Positions 10,320 through 19,636 of a stretch of DNA of 64,000 nucleotides are shown piece after piece. The notes beneath the pieces are model-generated. The model saw only the letters and a program-made list of their open reading frames with translations, made no database searches and was not told where the DNA came from. Both the position numbers and the translations under genes were made by a program. This stretch comes from Acinetobacter pullicarnis (GTDB lineage Bacteria > Pseudomonadota > Gammaproteobacteria > Pseudomonadales > Moraxellaceae): NCBI RefSeq assembly GCF_006352475.1, contig NZ_VCMZ01000001.1, positions 1,426,001 through 1,490,000 on the forward strand. Reading direction: 5' to 3'. Positions within the stretch are counted from its first letter, which is position 1. Every line of letters starts with the position of its first letter.

Positions 10320-11120
10320 TTATCTTGGGCGACGTCCGCGACTCTTGGTGTTGGTGCGTGTTGTACCATTGGTTTTACGACGTGGTTTGTCTGCATCGTC
10401 CATTTGCCAAATACGTGGTGTACCGCCACCTGATCTCTTTTTCGCTGGTTTTTCACCACGCTCTTCATCTTTTGCTCTTGAGAAGTGTGGTTTAGCTTTA
10501 GGCGAATTTTTCTTCTCAAATGAACGACCTGTATATGGTTTATCTGCAGGCACATCTTTGAAGTCTGGGTAGAGCAACGGTTCAATTTCTGTTTGCTCAC
10601 CAGGTTGTAAATTCAGGCGAACCAAGTCAATCGAACCGATTTTGGTCCGGATTAGACGTAAGGTTGGGAAACCTACAGCAGACGTCATACGACGGACTTG
10701 GCGGTTACGTCCTTCACAAATTTGAATTTCAACCCAAGAGGTAGGAATGTTTGCACGAAAACGGACTGGAGGGTTACGTTCCCACAACCACTCAGGTTCA
10801 CTAACTTTGTCGGCTTTGGCAGGGAGGGTGATGCCATCATTGAGTTCTATACCACTACGTAACTTGGCTAAAGCTTCTTCGGTAATATCACCATCAAGTT
10901 GGACTAAATATGTTTTAAACTTTTTGTTAGCTGGATTGGTAATGAATTGATTTAGACCGCCATGGTCAGTAAGAAACATCAAACCTTCAGAATCAAGATC
11001 TAAACGACCTGCAATTCTAAGACTGGGATCATTGATGAAATGAGTCACAGTTAAGTGCGTCTCATCTTCTCGAAATTGAGAGAGCACATTAAAAGGCTTG
11101 TTGAGGATAACAACTTTCAC
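10320..11120 (-). CDS. rluE: 23S rRNA pseudouridine synthase RluE
   Basis: RsuA-family pseudouridine synthase; RluE modifies U2457 of 23S rRNA. The catalytic aspartate is Asp41 in GRLDLDSEGL. The stretch WLWERNPPVRFR...IPTSW, and EGRNRQVRRM further on, match RluE. Unlike RsuA or RluB there is no N-terminal S4 domain. After about residue 195 a basic, Pro/Lys/Arg-rich tail follows that E. coli RluE lacks; it may bind RNA. The start is taken as GTG at 11120 because AGGTG lies 7-8 nt upstream; the earlier GTG at 11129 overlaps that site. 266 aa. Confidence 0.9.
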   Translation of the reverse strand: MKVVILNKPFNVLSQFREDETHLTVTHFINDPSLRIAGRLDLDSEGLMFLTDHGGLNQFITNPANKKFKTYLVQLDGDITEEALAKLRSGIELNDGITLPAKADKVSEPEWLWERNPPVRFRANIPTSWVEIQICEGRNRQVRRMTSAVGFPTLRLIRTKIGSIDLVRLNLQPGEQTEIEPLLYPDFKDVPADKPYTGRSFEKKNSPKAKPHFSRAKDEERGEKPAKKRSGGGTPRIWQMDDADKPRRKTNGTTRTNTKSRGRRPR

Positions 11121-11202
11121 GATAAACACCTAATAAATAAGAGTTTTAAAATTCAGACTGGGTAGGTTACCCGTAAAGATACCCGTTTTGGTTCGGGTGA
11201 GT

Positions 11203-11229
11203 AAAAATAAAGCCCACTATATGGGGGCT
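11203..11229 (-). terminator. minus-strand terminator without an intact gene in front
   Basis: Read on the minus strand, AGCCC...GGGCT pair around a short A+T loop and are followed by TTATTTTT. It lies just after the stop of the degenerate reading frame at 11231-11398 and supports that frame being the tail of a former gene. Confidence 0.6.
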
Positions 11230-11230
11230 A

Positions 11231-11398
11231 CTATATCAGATTCCGTTTTATGCTCTTCAATTTTATTTTGAACATAGGATGAATACTTGCTAGTTCCTTG
11301 TCAGTAAGCTGAATCGGTTGGCTAATATCAACAGTATTTACCATGCTGTAAAATTTATCTTTCCGTATAACCAATGCCAGCTCTGATGCTAATGAGCT
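11231..11398 (-). pseudogene. possible 3' remnant of an unidentified gene
   Basis: A 55-codon open stretch on the minus strand that reads like protein (it contains ELALVIRKDKFYSMVNTVDI and QLTDKELASIHPMF). It stops 2 nt before a minus-strand terminator. Upstream it is closed by a TGA and has no start with a ribosome site; an internal ATG would leave only 37 residues. I read it as the tail of a gene lost by deletion. The family is not recognised. It could also be a small intact gene or chance. Confidence 0.35.
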
Positions 11399-11510
11399 TC
11401 AGTCACTATATTAAGATTGAGCAATTAAGATTGAGCAAGCGTAGGGCGATAAAGCAAAATGGCTTAAAACAATAGGGCCAAGGCTCAATTCAAACGATTA
11501 GTTGTGAGCT

Positions 11511-11534
11511 ACGAAGCATCTAGAGATGCTTCGT
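11511..11534. repeat. 11-bp perfect inverted repeat
   Basis: ACGAAGCATCT, a 2-nt centre AG, then AGATGCTTCGT. There is no T tract, so it is not a normal terminator. It lies about 60 nt before the predicted tcyP promoter and could be an operator or a leftover transcription stop. Confidence 0.5.
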
Positions 11535-11592
11535 TCGTGTCTATTTCAAGTAAAAACGAATTAGATTGCTGTTTTTCAGATGAAGCTAGCCT

Positions 11593-11620
11593 TTTGCATC
11601 AGTTTTACTTGCCTTATACT
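11593..11620 (+). promoter_or_regulatory. probable sigma-70 promoter of tcyP
   Basis: TTTGCA (11593-11598), a 16-bp spacer and TATACT (11615-11620), placing the start of transcription about 20 nt before the tcyP ATG. Confidence 0.45.
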
Positions 11621-11648
11621 TTAGCCAGTTGTTATCCATGGAATCTAG

Positions 11649-13040
11649 ATGAGCATTAGCCTAATTTTGAATATTGTCATATTCATATTATTAATTATAT
11701 TTTTGAAAAAAAGCAGTAAAAGTCATTGGAGTCTCGCACAAAAAGTTTTTGCTGGTTTATGTCTTGGCGTTGTGTTCGGCTTTATTTTACAAGCAGTCTA
11801 TGGTGAAACATCAACAGTATTAAAAGACTCAATTTCATGGTTTAACATTGTTGGGAATGGTTATGTCAAGCTGCTGCAAATGGTGGTCATGCCTTTAGTA
11901 TTGGTATCAATACTCAGTGCGGTGATTAAGCTACACAATGCTTCTTCTCTTGGAAAAATAAGTGTTTTTAGCATTGGGACCTTATTGGTGACCACGGCAA
12001 TTGCGGCCTTGGTTGGTGTTGGGGTAACCCAGTTATTTGGTTTAAGTGCAGCAGGCTTGGTGCAAGGGACGCAAGAATCGGCACGCTTAGATAAAATTAA
12101 TGCAGATTATATTGGAAAAGTAACCGATCTAAGTGTTCCAGATATTTTTCTTTCGTTTATTCCGACCAATCCTTTTGCTGAACTGACAGGGGCACATCCG
12201 ACCTCGATTATTAGTGTCGTGATTTTTGCGACATTTTTAGGCATTGCTGGCATTCAATTAATTAAAGACAATGCCGAAAAAGGACAGCGGATTATCCTCG
12301 CCATTGATACCTTACAAGCATGGGTAATGAAATTGGTGCGGTTAGTTATGACCTTAACACCATACGGTGTATTTGCCTTAATGACCAAGGTGGTGGCGAG
12401 TTCAAATATTACCGATATCATTAATTTAGCAGGCTTTCTGGTTGCATCCTATTTAGGCATTGCAATTATGTTCGCAGTACATGCCTTGGTGCTTAGATTG
12501 AGTGGGGTTAATCCATTACGATTCTTTAAAAAAGTAATGCCTGTACTAACCTTTGCATTTACCAGTCGTTCAAGTGCAGCCAGTATTCCACTCAGCATTG
12601 AAGCACAAACCCGTCGTTTGGGTATTCCAGAATCAATTGCTAGTTTTGCAGCTTCCTTTGGAACCACGATTGGTCAAAATGGTTGCGCAGGTTTATATCC
12701 AGCCATGCTTGCGGTAATGGTGGCACCAACGGTTGGGATTAACCCATTCGATCCAGTGTGGATTGCAACCTTAGTGGCTGTGGTGACCTTGAGTTCGATT
12801 GGTGTTGCTGGTGTGGGCGGTGGTGCGACCTTTGCGGCATTGATTGTCTTGCCGATTATGGGCTTGCCAGTCACTTTGGTGGCGCTATTGATTTCAATCG
12901 AGCCTTTGATTGATATGGGACGTACCGCGTTGAATGTCAGCGGTTCAATGACCGCAGGCATGGCGACCAGTCAATGGATGCAGCAGACAGATAAAGATAT
13001 TTTACTGTCAGATCGTGAAGAGCTGCTGAATCATCGTTAA
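11649..13040 (+). CDS. tcyP: L-cystine:cation symporter TcyP (YdjN-like)
   Basis: Inner-membrane carrier of the DAACS (dicarboxylate/amino acid:cation symporter) family. Length (463 aa) and sequence follow the L-cystine carrier TcyP/YdjN rather than GltP or DctA. Diagnostic blocks are the N-terminal [20 protein letters not shown], the serine-rich hairpin [26 protein letters not shown], and the C-terminal [15 protein letters not shown]. About eight membrane helices plus two re-entrant hairpins are expected. It would import cystine as a sulfur source. Its stop overlaps the stop of the minus-strand araC-type gene by 4 nt. Confidence 0.93.
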   Translation: MSISLILNIVIFILLIIFLKKSSKSHWSLAQKVFAGLCLGVVFGFILQAVYGETSTVLKDSISWFNIVGNGYVKLLQMVVMPLVLVSILSAVIKLHNASSLGKISVFSIGTLLVTTAIAALVGVGVTQLFGLSAAGLVQGTQESARLDKINADYIGKVTDLSVPDIFLSFIPTNPFAELTGAHPTSIISVVIFATFLGIAGIQLIKDNAEKGQRIILAIDTLQAWVMKLVRLVMTLTPYGVFALMTKVVASSNITDIINLAGFLVASYLGIAIMFAVHALVLRLSGVNPLRFFKKVMPVLTFAFTSRSSAASIPLSIEAQTRRLGIPESIASFAASFGTTIGQNGCAGLYPAMLAVMVAPTVGINPFDPVWIATLVAVVTLSSIGVAGVGGGATFAALIVLPIMGLPVTLVALLISIEPLIDMGRTALNVSGSMTAGMATSQWMQQTDKDILLSDREELLNHR

Positions 13041-13843
13041 ATGTTGCTGTTGGCGTGAACAGACGAATCGATGGCTTGTGTGCTGGAAAAGTAACGTGAA
13101 GGACTAATGCCAAAGATTCGTTGGAACATGTTGCTGAAGGCTGCGGGGTTTTTAAAACCCAAGCTATAAGCAATATGATGAATCGGCTGTTGTTTGATGA
13201 GTTTTTCAAGGCTCAGTAGCACACAGGCATGTTGACGCCAAGTCGAAAAAGGCATGCCAAGCTCTTGTTTAAATAAGCGACTAAAATGACGTTCACTCAG
13301 ATGCAGCTGCTCAGCCAGTTGTAAGGGGGAAACATGGATGTTAGGTGCTGCGAGAAAGTTCTGACAAAGCGCCAAGAGTGCAGGCTGTTGCGGTAAGGGC
13401 AAATGCAATTGAATGGTTTCGGCTTGCGCCAACTCACAAAAAATTAAATCAAAAATCAATTGATCATGCATGGAAAATGGCGCAGTTAGTTGCGGTGCTT
13501 TAAGCAATAACTGACGCAGTAATGCTGAAATCGACAAGACCTCACATTGGGTTGACGTCCGTGGCAGCTGTGTTGGACAAATATAAAGGCTACAGGTGCG
13601 TACCTTAAACATCGTGAGTTTATGTGGCACATTGGGGGGAATCCAGACCGCACGTTCCGGCGGAATAATCCAATTACCATGCGGTGTTTCAATTTGAATA
13701 ATCCCTTCTGCGCCATAGAGCAGCTGCGCTCGTTGATGCTGATGGGTTTCAAGGACTTGATAGGCCGAATAGTTATTTTCAATCGCAATAATACGATGCT
13801 CAAGATGCTCAACGCTGTGAATCGATACCTGTTGCATAAGCAT
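13037..13843 (-). CDS. AraC-family transcriptional regulator with N-terminal cupin
   Basis: 268 aa. An N-terminal cupin-like ligand domain (about residues 30-100; [30 protein letters not shown]) is followed by an AraC-type double helix-turn-helix at about 165-255 ([20 protein letters not shown], then [20 protein letters not shown]). The shape is that of NimR/YdeO-like AraC repressors or activators that control a neighbouring exporter. It is divergent from the TauE-type permease, its most likely target. It converges on tcyP with a 4-bp stop overlap. The start may be ATG 13843 or 13837. The effector is unknown. Confidence 0.88.
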   Translation of the reverse strand: MLMQQVSIHSVEHLEHRIIAIENNYSAYQVLETHQHQRAQLLYGAEGIIQIETPHGNWIIPPERAVWIPPNVPHKLTMFKVRTCSLYICPTQLPRTSTQCEVLSISALLRQLLLKAPQLTAPFSMHDQLIFDLIFCELAQAETIQLHLPLPQQPALLALCQNFLAAPNIHVSPLQLAEQLHLSERHFSRLFKQELGMPFSTWRQHACVLLSLEKLIKQQPIHHIAYSLGFKNPAAFSNMFQRIFGISPSRYFSSTQAIDSSVHANSNI

Positions 13844-13944
13844 GTCCGATTGAAGTAGCTAAATGCGGAATATAGCAAGTTTTAAGTCAGTAGCGCTGAT
13901 TAAACTGCATTTATTTCCACGCATTATTTTACTTGGGCGTATCA

Positions 13945-14769
13945 ATGGAACTGTATTTATTAATGTTATTGGTTGGAATTTGCAGCGGTATTTTAACTTT
14001 ATTGTTTGGCTTTGGTGGGGGATTTATCATCGTCCCGTTGGTTTATAGCACCATTCGCTTTTCGACCTCAATTGATTCAATGGCTTATGTACTGGCATTT
14101 AAGAGTGCAGTCGCAACTTCATTATTATTGATGATCGTTAACGCAGGTATGGCGAGCTATCAACAGCATAAAAAGGGCAATATTCCACAGGGTTATATTT
14201 TTCCTTTGGCTTATTGGATCGCGCTTGGGGCGATTTCTGGAACAGTACTCGCGCTCTATAGTCATGCCGACCTATTAAAGTGGTGCTTTGCGATTTATTT
14301 ATTGATCACCATTGCGGAATGTATTTATCGCAAAGCACAGCAGCGCCATCACAGTGCTGCTACAGGCCAAGTACGTGCTTTAACTGGTGCTGAAAAAACG
14401 GTTGGGGGATTACTGATAGGTAATATCGCTGCAGCCCTTGGGGTGGGGGGCAGTGTGATGACGGTGCCGTTATTTCGTCGTTGTGGTTTAGATATGCGTG
14501 GTGCGGTGGCTCTGGCCAATCCCTTGAGTTTGCCTGTGGCAGTGGCGGGTTGCTTCAGTTATGTGGTGGTTTATTTATTTAATCCGATTGATTTAGGAAC
14601 ACATTTTATAGGTTTGTTTTACTTGCCTGCGATGCTGTGCCTCGTGGTGGGTGGCTTTATTGGGATGCGCTGTGCAATGCCGTGGGTGGGGCGTTTGTCT
14701 AATCGATGGCATGAATGGGGCTATATTAGCTTGTTATCAGTGGTGTTTTTGGTGATCGTTTTTAATTGA
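13945..14769 (+). CDS. sulfite exporter TauE/SafE family permease
   Basis: Polytopic inner-membrane protein of about 274 aa with the two-fold repeated TauE/SafE layout. Each half begins with a Gly-rich helix (GILTLLFGFGGGFIIVPL at the N-terminus and GNIAAALGVGGSVMTVPLF near residue 160), joined by a polar loop. Family members move sulfite, sulfoacetate or other organosulfur or organic anions; the cargo here is not shown. The ATG at 13945 is chosen; a TTG at 13933 is possible. It is divergent from the AraC-type regulator across about 100 bp and is probably controlled by it. Confidence 0.87.
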   Translation: MELYLLMLLVGICSGILTLLFGFGGGFIIVPLVYSTIRFSTSIDSMAYVLAFKSAVATSLLLMIVNAGMASYQQHKKGNIPQGYIFPLAYWIALGAISGTVLALYSHADLLKWCFAIYLLITIAECIYRKAQQRHHSAATGQVRALTGAEKTVGGLLIGNIAAALGVGGSVMTVPLFRRCGLDMRGAVALANPLSLPVAVAGCFSYVVVYLFNPIDLGTHFIGLFYLPAMLCLVVGGFIGMRCAMPWVGRLSNRWHEWGYISLLSVVFLVIVFN

Positions 14770-14882
14770 ACTCGATTTATTTTTAAACGCATTTTCGATC
14801 TGTACACAATTTCTGTTTTCATCTGTATCTATATTTGCCGAGTGGGGTTCGGCACAATAGCGCCATGATCAAGGAGATGAAT

Positions 14883-15731
14883 ATGAAGATGTACCAAGTT
14901 GATGCTTTTAGCAAAGTGCTGTTTCAAGGCAACCCTGCAGCGGTATTGGTGTTAGACCAATGGCTCGATGTTAGTCTGATGCAAAATATTGCAGCTGAAA
15001 ACAATTTGGCTGAAACGGCTTTTGTGAAAAAGATGGATGATCAGAATTATGCAATCCGTTGGTTTAGTCCTGAAGTTGAAGTGGCTTTCTGCGGACATGC
15101 GACCTTGGCCAGTGCCTTTGTCTTATTTCGAGATTTTACCTCAGCCAAATGCATCAATTTCCATGTGAAAGACTTAGGTATATTCATTGTTCATCAAGCT
15201 GAAGATGGCAAAATTCATATGAATTTTCCAATTCGCCGTCCTCAGCGCCTTATTGAATATCCTGAACTGATTCATCAAGCGATTGATCGTCCCATTGTTG
15301 AGGTCTATCTCAATGCACAGGCATATATTTTGGTCTGTGCCACTGAAGCAGATGTCAGGGAAGCACAGCCAAACTTTGATGTGATTCGCAGCTTGGCAGG
15401 GCCAGATTTATTACGCACCGCGATTACTGCTGCGACGATCAAGGAGAGTGAGCCAAGTTTAGATGTTGCGATTACAGCGAATGCCGCAGACTATGATTTT
15501 GTCTCACGTTATTTTGCGCCACATATTGGTATCGATGAAGACCCAGTAACGGGTTCATTACATACGGGCTTAGCACCGCTTTGGGCGGAGAAATTAGGGA
15601 AAAATCAGTTGGTGGCATTCCAAGCTTCAGCGCGTGGTGGTGAATTACATTGCGTGATGAAAGAGAATGAGCGAGTTGAAATTTCAGGCTACGCCAAACT
15701 GTTTATGCAAGCTGAAATCATTGTTGAATAA
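14883..15731 (+). CDS. PhzF family isomerase/epimerase-like protein
   Basis: 282 aa with the duplicated diaminopimelate-epimerase fold of the PhzF/YddE family. The acidic catalytic residue corresponding to PhzF Glu45 is in NNLAETAFV. FCGHATLASAFV and EDPVTGSLHTGLAP are the paired phosphate/substrate loops. Without phenazine genes nearby this is not a phenazine enzyme; most homologues are of unknown substrate. AAGGAG lies 7 nt before the ATG at 14883, which decides the start against a longer reading frame beginning at 14835. It follows the TauE-type permease by about 110 nt on the same strand. Confidence 0.9.
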   Translation: MKMYQVDAFSKVLFQGNPAAVLVLDQWLDVSLMQNIAAENNLAETAFVKKMDDQNYAIRWFSPEVEVAFCGHATLASAFVLFRDFTSAKCINFHVKDLGIFIVHQAEDGKIHMNFPIRRPQRLIEYPELIHQAIDRPIVEVYLNAQAYILVCATEADVREAQPNFDVIRSLAGPDLLRTAITAATIKESEPSLDVAITANAADYDFVSRYFAPHIGIDEDPVTGSLHTGLAPLWAEKLGKNQLVAFQASARGGELHCVMKENERVEISGYAKLFMQAEIIVE

Positions 15732-15800
15732 GTGATTTTAAATAGCCTAAGTATTGTTATAAGTCTGAGCTAAAAGTTAACTTATTGATACGTCAATTGT

Positions 15801-15832
15801 GCCCATGTCAAAACCTTTGGCATGGGCTTTTA
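15801..15832 (+). terminator. terminator after the PhzF-family gene
   Basis: GCCCATG / CATGGGC stem, extended inward by CAAA / TTTG, followed by TTTTAT. Confidence 0.85.
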
Positions 15833-15894
15833 TATGAATGTTTTTTGACGGTTTTTTGATTGGTTTTTGATTCATTAAGAGGGGGGAAGAATAA

Positions 15895-15925
15895 GATTCA
15901 ATTTTAAATAAATTAAAATTGAATC
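15895..15925. repeat. 13-bp perfect A+T-rich inverted repeat
   Basis: GATTCAATTTTAA and its exact complement flank a 5-nt loop (ATAAA). There is no T tract directly after it. It is about 200 nt before the M16 peptidase start, so it may be a regulator site or a second weak terminator. Confidence 0.5.
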
Positions 15926-16122
15926 AGTTGTTTAATTTTTTATTGATGTGTTTGAGTGGATGCTGAACTGGTTTTAAGCTGAAATTGCTGCAAATTAAGG
16001 CTGAGTTGTTGAATTTATGTGAATTAAGCCATTTTCTTTTCAAAACTCTACTATTCAATTGATTTAGGGTTTCTTAATATAAAAAAATTGTTTTTCAAAA
16101 AACCCTTAAGTTAGGAAGCTTT

Positions 16123-18897
16123 ATGTTGATGCGGTTAAAACAACTTACATTTTCACTTTGTATTTTAGGGATCAGTGCCAGCAGCATGGCACAAACGGTT
16201 TTGGTTAAAAGCGACCATAACATCGAAGAATATAAATTGGATAATGGCTTGCGGGTGATTCTGGCGCCAAACGATAAAGAGAGCAAAGTCTTTATTAATA
16301 CCATTTATTTAACCGGTTCATTAAATGACCCTAAAGGTAAAGGTGGCCTAGCGCATTTGCTTGAGCATTTAGCATTTAAAGGTACGAAAAATATTAAAGA
16401 TGACGAATTTCAACGTCGTTTAGATCAATACACGCTGATGACCAATGCCAGCACAGATTATTACTCAACTAAATATACCAATATCGTCAGACCAGAACAG
16501 AAAGCGCTCGATCAGATTATCCATCTTGAAGCTGAGCGTATGGATAAATTGGTCTTACAAGAAAAGTTTGTACCATCAGAAATTGCGATTGTGATGCGTG
16601 AGCGTGAAGTGCGCATGGATCAACCTTTTTCAGTCATGCTTGATCAGATGTGGAAATCAGCCTATGGCAATCAATCATTAGGTCGTTTACCGATTGGCGA
16701 TCTAAACGAATTACAATCGATCAATATGCAGGAATTGAATACGTTTTACCGTAATTGGTATGCCCCAAATAATGCCATTATGGTGATTAGCGGAAAATTT
16801 GATAAAAATGCCGTATTAAAACAGATCGATCAGCAATTTAGCCCAATTCCTGCACGTAAGGTTCCAGCCCAAGCTCAAGTGCCACTGCTCGATTCAGCTA
16901 AATTGGAACAACGTCAGTTTAGTGTGCAGAAAGGCAGTGATTTAGCCAAATTTAATATTTATATGAATGGCAAAAATGACAAGATTAAAACGACGCTGGC
17001 ATTAACCCCATATCTATATACCTTACAGCCGAGCGGTCATCTGTATTCAAGTATGGTGGAAACAGGCACCAGCACCAATGTTCAAGCATCGACTTGGCTC
17101 GATCAAGATTTCAACGTGGTGTTTATGGGGGCAATTTATGCACCGAACCATGATGAGAAAAAGGTGACGGCAGATTTGATCACTGGCGTTGAGCAAAATC
17201 AGCCATTTAATGATGTGGAATTGAAGCGCGTTAAAAACTTATTCCAAAATCAAGCAGATAGTATCGTTAATGATGCGACTGCGATGGGGTCGGTTCTGAG
17301 TAATTATGCTGTGTCTTCACAGGGCAATTGGGATCAATATTTTACAGATCTGAGTGACGTACAGGGCTTGAGTGTAAAAGAGGTTAATCAAAATCTTAAA
17401 CAGTTCTTGGTGCCACAGCATCGCGTCAGTGGTGATATTTCACCAACACCTGAAGATCAGAAAAAAGCCCAAGAGCAGAAGCAAGCAGCAGATCAGCCGA
17501 AAACCCTTGATCAGGCTGAAAAGCCAGCACCGTTGAAAAATGTCAAAGTTTATAAAGCCGAAGTTGCGCAATATTTAAAACGTTCTGAACAGCATCTTAA
17601 GGCAACTGAGCCGAAAATCCAACGGGGTCAATTGGCCAATGGCATGCAATATGCCTTATTCCCAACGGATACGCGTGATGATAAAACCTATGCCAGTATT
17701 CAAGTGAATTTTGGTACAGCTGAGTCGTTGTTTAATCAAGGTGAAATTGTTGATTTTACAGCATATCTACTTTTAAGAGCCTCCGAGAAATATAGCCTAC
17801 AAGATATCGCAGATAAATCGATTGATGCAGGTGGCATGGCGGTTGCGAGTGCTGCAGGCACGGGCATGAATATTCAGATTGTGGCCAAAAAAGAGAAATT
17901 TGCAGATTTCTTTGCCTATATCGTAGATGTGATGAAGCAGCCCAAATTTGAACAAACGCAATTTGATTTGATCAAGTTGCAAAGTTTATCGAGTTTAAAT
18001 CGTCCTTATACCGAGCCAGAAACGGTTGCTGCTTTGACGATTTCACGTTTAATCGAGGTTTATCAGCCGGGTGATTTACGTTATCACTTTGAACCTGAGT
18101 TAGCGAAGAAGCAGATTGAAGCCGCAAGCCAAGCTCAGGTTGTCGATTTATATCAAAAATTCTTTGCGATGAATCATGCACAGATTGCCATTACTGGTCA
18201 GTTTGATGCAGCTGCGATGAAGAAAATGCTGGAAACCGACTTTGCCCATTGGAATGGTCAGCAACGCTATCAACGTCTGAGTGGTGAATATAAGCAGTAC
18301 CAAGCACAGAAAGTCCATGCTTTGGCAGAGCAGCGTGAGTTTGGTAATTATCAAGCTTTATTGACCTTGCCTGTAGGTGTTGATAATTCTGATGCTGCGG
18401 CACTGATTGTGATGAGCTATATTTTGGGTGATTCACAATTGTCATCACGTTTAGGTCAAGAATTACGTGAAAAAAATGCCTTGGTGTATGGTTTCGGCAG
18501 TAATCTGAGTCTTGATTCTTTTGATGACGTCGGGGCGCTAACCATTCAAGCCAACTATACTGCTGGCAAGTCTGCTGAAGTTTCCCAAGTGGTTGCTAAA
18601 GTACTCAATGACTTACTCAAAAAAGGGGTCACTGAGCAAGAATTGGAAGCAGCAAAAGCCAGTATTATGAAGCAACGTGTCACGTCCTTAGAAGATGATC
18701 GCAATATTCATCGAATGCTGCTTAGCCAATTAGAGCGTGGTAAAAATCTACAAAGTCGTCAAGTCCGTGATCAGGAATTTGCCAAATTGCGTAAGGCAGA
18801 TGTCGATACCGCGATTAAGAAATATATTAAGCTTGATCAGTTGGTTGAGGTGATGTCGGATCAATACGCGCAAGCGCCTAAGCCAGTAGAGAAATAA
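16123..18897 (+). CDS. M16 family zinc metallopeptidase (two-domain, exported)
   Basis: 924 aa. An N-terminal signal peptide (MLMRLKQLTFSLCILGISASS...MAQ) predicts export to the periplasm. The zinc motif HLLEH is at residues 78-82, with a downstream EAERM/EREVRM acidic helix that would supply the third ligand. The second half (about 490-900) repeats the M16 fold without the HxxEH motif, as in pitrilysin-like and PqqL-like proteins with one active and one inactive half. A Lys/Gln/Pro-rich linker near 445-475 joins them. It is likely a peptide-degrading enzyme of the envelope. AGGAAG precedes the ATG and a terminator follows. Confidence 0.92.
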   Translation: MLMRLKQLTFSLCILGISASSMAQTVLVKSDHNIEEYKLDNGLRVILAPNDKESKVFINTIYLTGSLNDPKGKGGLAHLLEHLAFKGTKNIKDDEFQRRLDQYTLMTNASTDYYSTKYTNIVRPEQKALDQIIHLEAERMDKLVLQEKFVPSEIAIVMREREVRMDQPFSVMLDQMWKSAYGNQSLGRLPIGDLNELQSINMQELNTFYRNWYAPNNAIMVISGKFDKNAVLKQIDQQFSPIPARKVPAQAQVPLLDSAKLEQRQFSVQKGSDLAKFNIYMNGKNDKIKTTLALTPYLYTLQPSGHLYSSMVETGTSTNVQASTWLDQDFNVVFMGAIYAPNHDEKKVTADLITGVEQNQPFNDVELKRVKNLFQNQADSIVNDATAMGSVLSNYAVSSQGNWDQYFTDLSDVQGLSVKEVNQNLKQFLVPQHRVSGDISPTPEDQKKAQEQKQAADQPKTLDQAEKPAPLKNVKVYKAEVAQYLKRSEQHLKATEPKIQRGQLANGMQYALFPTDTRDDKTYASIQVNFGTAESLFNQGEIVDFTAYLLLRASEKYSLQDIADKSIDAGGMAVASAAGTGMNIQIVAKKEKFADFFAYIVDVMKQPKFEQTQFDLIKLQSLSSLNRPYTEPETVAALTISRLIEVYQPGDLRYHFEPELAKKQIEAASQAQVVDLYQKFFAMNHAQIAITGQFDAAAMKKMLETDFAHWNGQQRYQRLSGEYKQYQAQKVHALAEQREFGNYQALLTLPVGVDNSDAAALIVMSYILGDSQLSSRLGQELREKNALVYGFGSNLSLDSFDDVGALTIQANYTAGKSAEVSQVVAKVLNDLLKKGVTEQELEAAKASIMKQRVTSLEDDRNIHRMLLSQLERGKNLQSRQVRDQEFAKLRKADVDTAIKKYIKLDQLVEVMSDQYAQAPKPVEK

Positions 18898-18960
18898 TTG
18901 AAAGTTTAAGCGATAGGCTAGGGGGATTAAATCGCCTCAGCTGAAGCGGTTAACTTAAAC

Positions 18961-18995
18961 AAAAGCCAGTTCCTATCATGCGGACTGGCTTTTTT
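18961..18995 (+). terminator. terminator after the M16 peptidase gene
   Basis: AAAGCCAGT / ACTGGCTTT stem with a 13-nt loop region and six Ts. Confidence 0.85.
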
Positions 18996-19024
18996 ATGGC
19001 TGCATCGTTGTTTATCTGGATGAC

Positions 19025-19537
19025 CTACAGGTTTTTTCCAAGAATATGCATTTGGCTCTGCTGGGTTGTCGCAACGAATAGTATGTTTTTAATCAAATGC
19101 ATGCCACAGCGTTGATAAAAGCTTTTGGCTGCTGGGTTGGATGCAAGTACTTCCAACCAGATAAAGCGATCGCCGTGTTGCTTAGCCAAGTCTTCAATGT
19201 GTTGAAAGATCGCCTGACCATGACCTTGCCCAGTACTTTGTGGCAGTAGATATATTTTATTTATTAACGTGCCTATATGTGCTTCATCTGGGATCTGCTG
19301 AGCGTAGCTTAATTTAACTAAACCAATGGCTTGCGTCGTTCGAATGATGAACCACTCGATATTTTCTTGCATCAAGCTGAAGTGAAGGGCTTGAAGGCCA
19401 TATTCTGCTTCTAAGTATTGCTCTAGCGCTGTTTCTGAATTCCATACATCAGCAAAATGATGTCGGTAACTGCGACCCCCTAAATCATTAAGCAGCGCAA
19501 TATCGTGTTCGGTCGCAAGGGATAGGGTTAGCGCCAT
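19025..19537 (-). CDS. GNAT family N-acetyltransferase
   Basis: 170 aa with the GNAT fold. The acetyl-CoA pyrophosphate loop is in LLPQSTGQGHGQAIF (Q-x-x-G-x-G type). It is followed by IWLEVLASNPAAKSFYQRCGM, the usual motif B with the NxxAxxFYxxxGF-like ending. The substrate is unknown; relatives act on small amines or protein N-termini. The start is set at MALTLSL (19537) with AGAG a few bases before it. A longer in-frame reading to 19588 lacks family similarity. It is downstream of, and oriented towards, the M16 gene. Confidence 0.87.
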   Translation of the reverse strand: MALTLSLATEHDIALLNDLGGRSYRHHFADVWNSETALEQYLEAEYGLQALHFSLMQENIEWFIIRTTQAIGLVKLSYAQQIPDEAHIGTLINKIYLLPQSTGQGHGQAIFQHIEDLAKQHGDRFIWLEVLASNPAAKSFYQRCGMHLIKNILFVATTQQSQMHILGKNL

Positions 19538-19636
19538 GATTTTCTCTTTGCATGAAATGGTTGTTGAACGTCGTGACCGAGCGTGCAAAAAATTAAGCCC
19601 GATTGGGCTTAATTGAATAACTCAAATTATAATAGC

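Larger units (their letters stand above)
11130..11648. other. 519-bp gap between rluE and tcyP
   Basis: Apart from the possible gene remnant with its terminator, this stretch holds a perfect palindromic hairpin at 11511-11534 and the probable tcyP promoter near 11593-11620. No intact gene is seen. Confidence 0.6.
15732..16122. other. 391-bp gap between the phzF-like gene and the M16 peptidase gene
   Basis: Contains a terminator at 15801-15832 and a second perfect A+T-rich inverted repeat at 15895-15925. The rest is A+T-rich leader, with AGGAAG ahead of the peptidase start. No gene is seen. Confidence 0.6.

Noticed and set aside
10286..10600. 104-aa minus-strand frame overlapping the rluE tail
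   Set aside because: It shares DNA with the low-complexity tail of rluE in another frame; its repetitive basic composition is a by-product of that tail.
14883..15731. Phenazine biosynthesis gene phzF
   Set aside because: No other phz genes are present; the wider PhzF/YddE family is common and mostly of unknown substrate.
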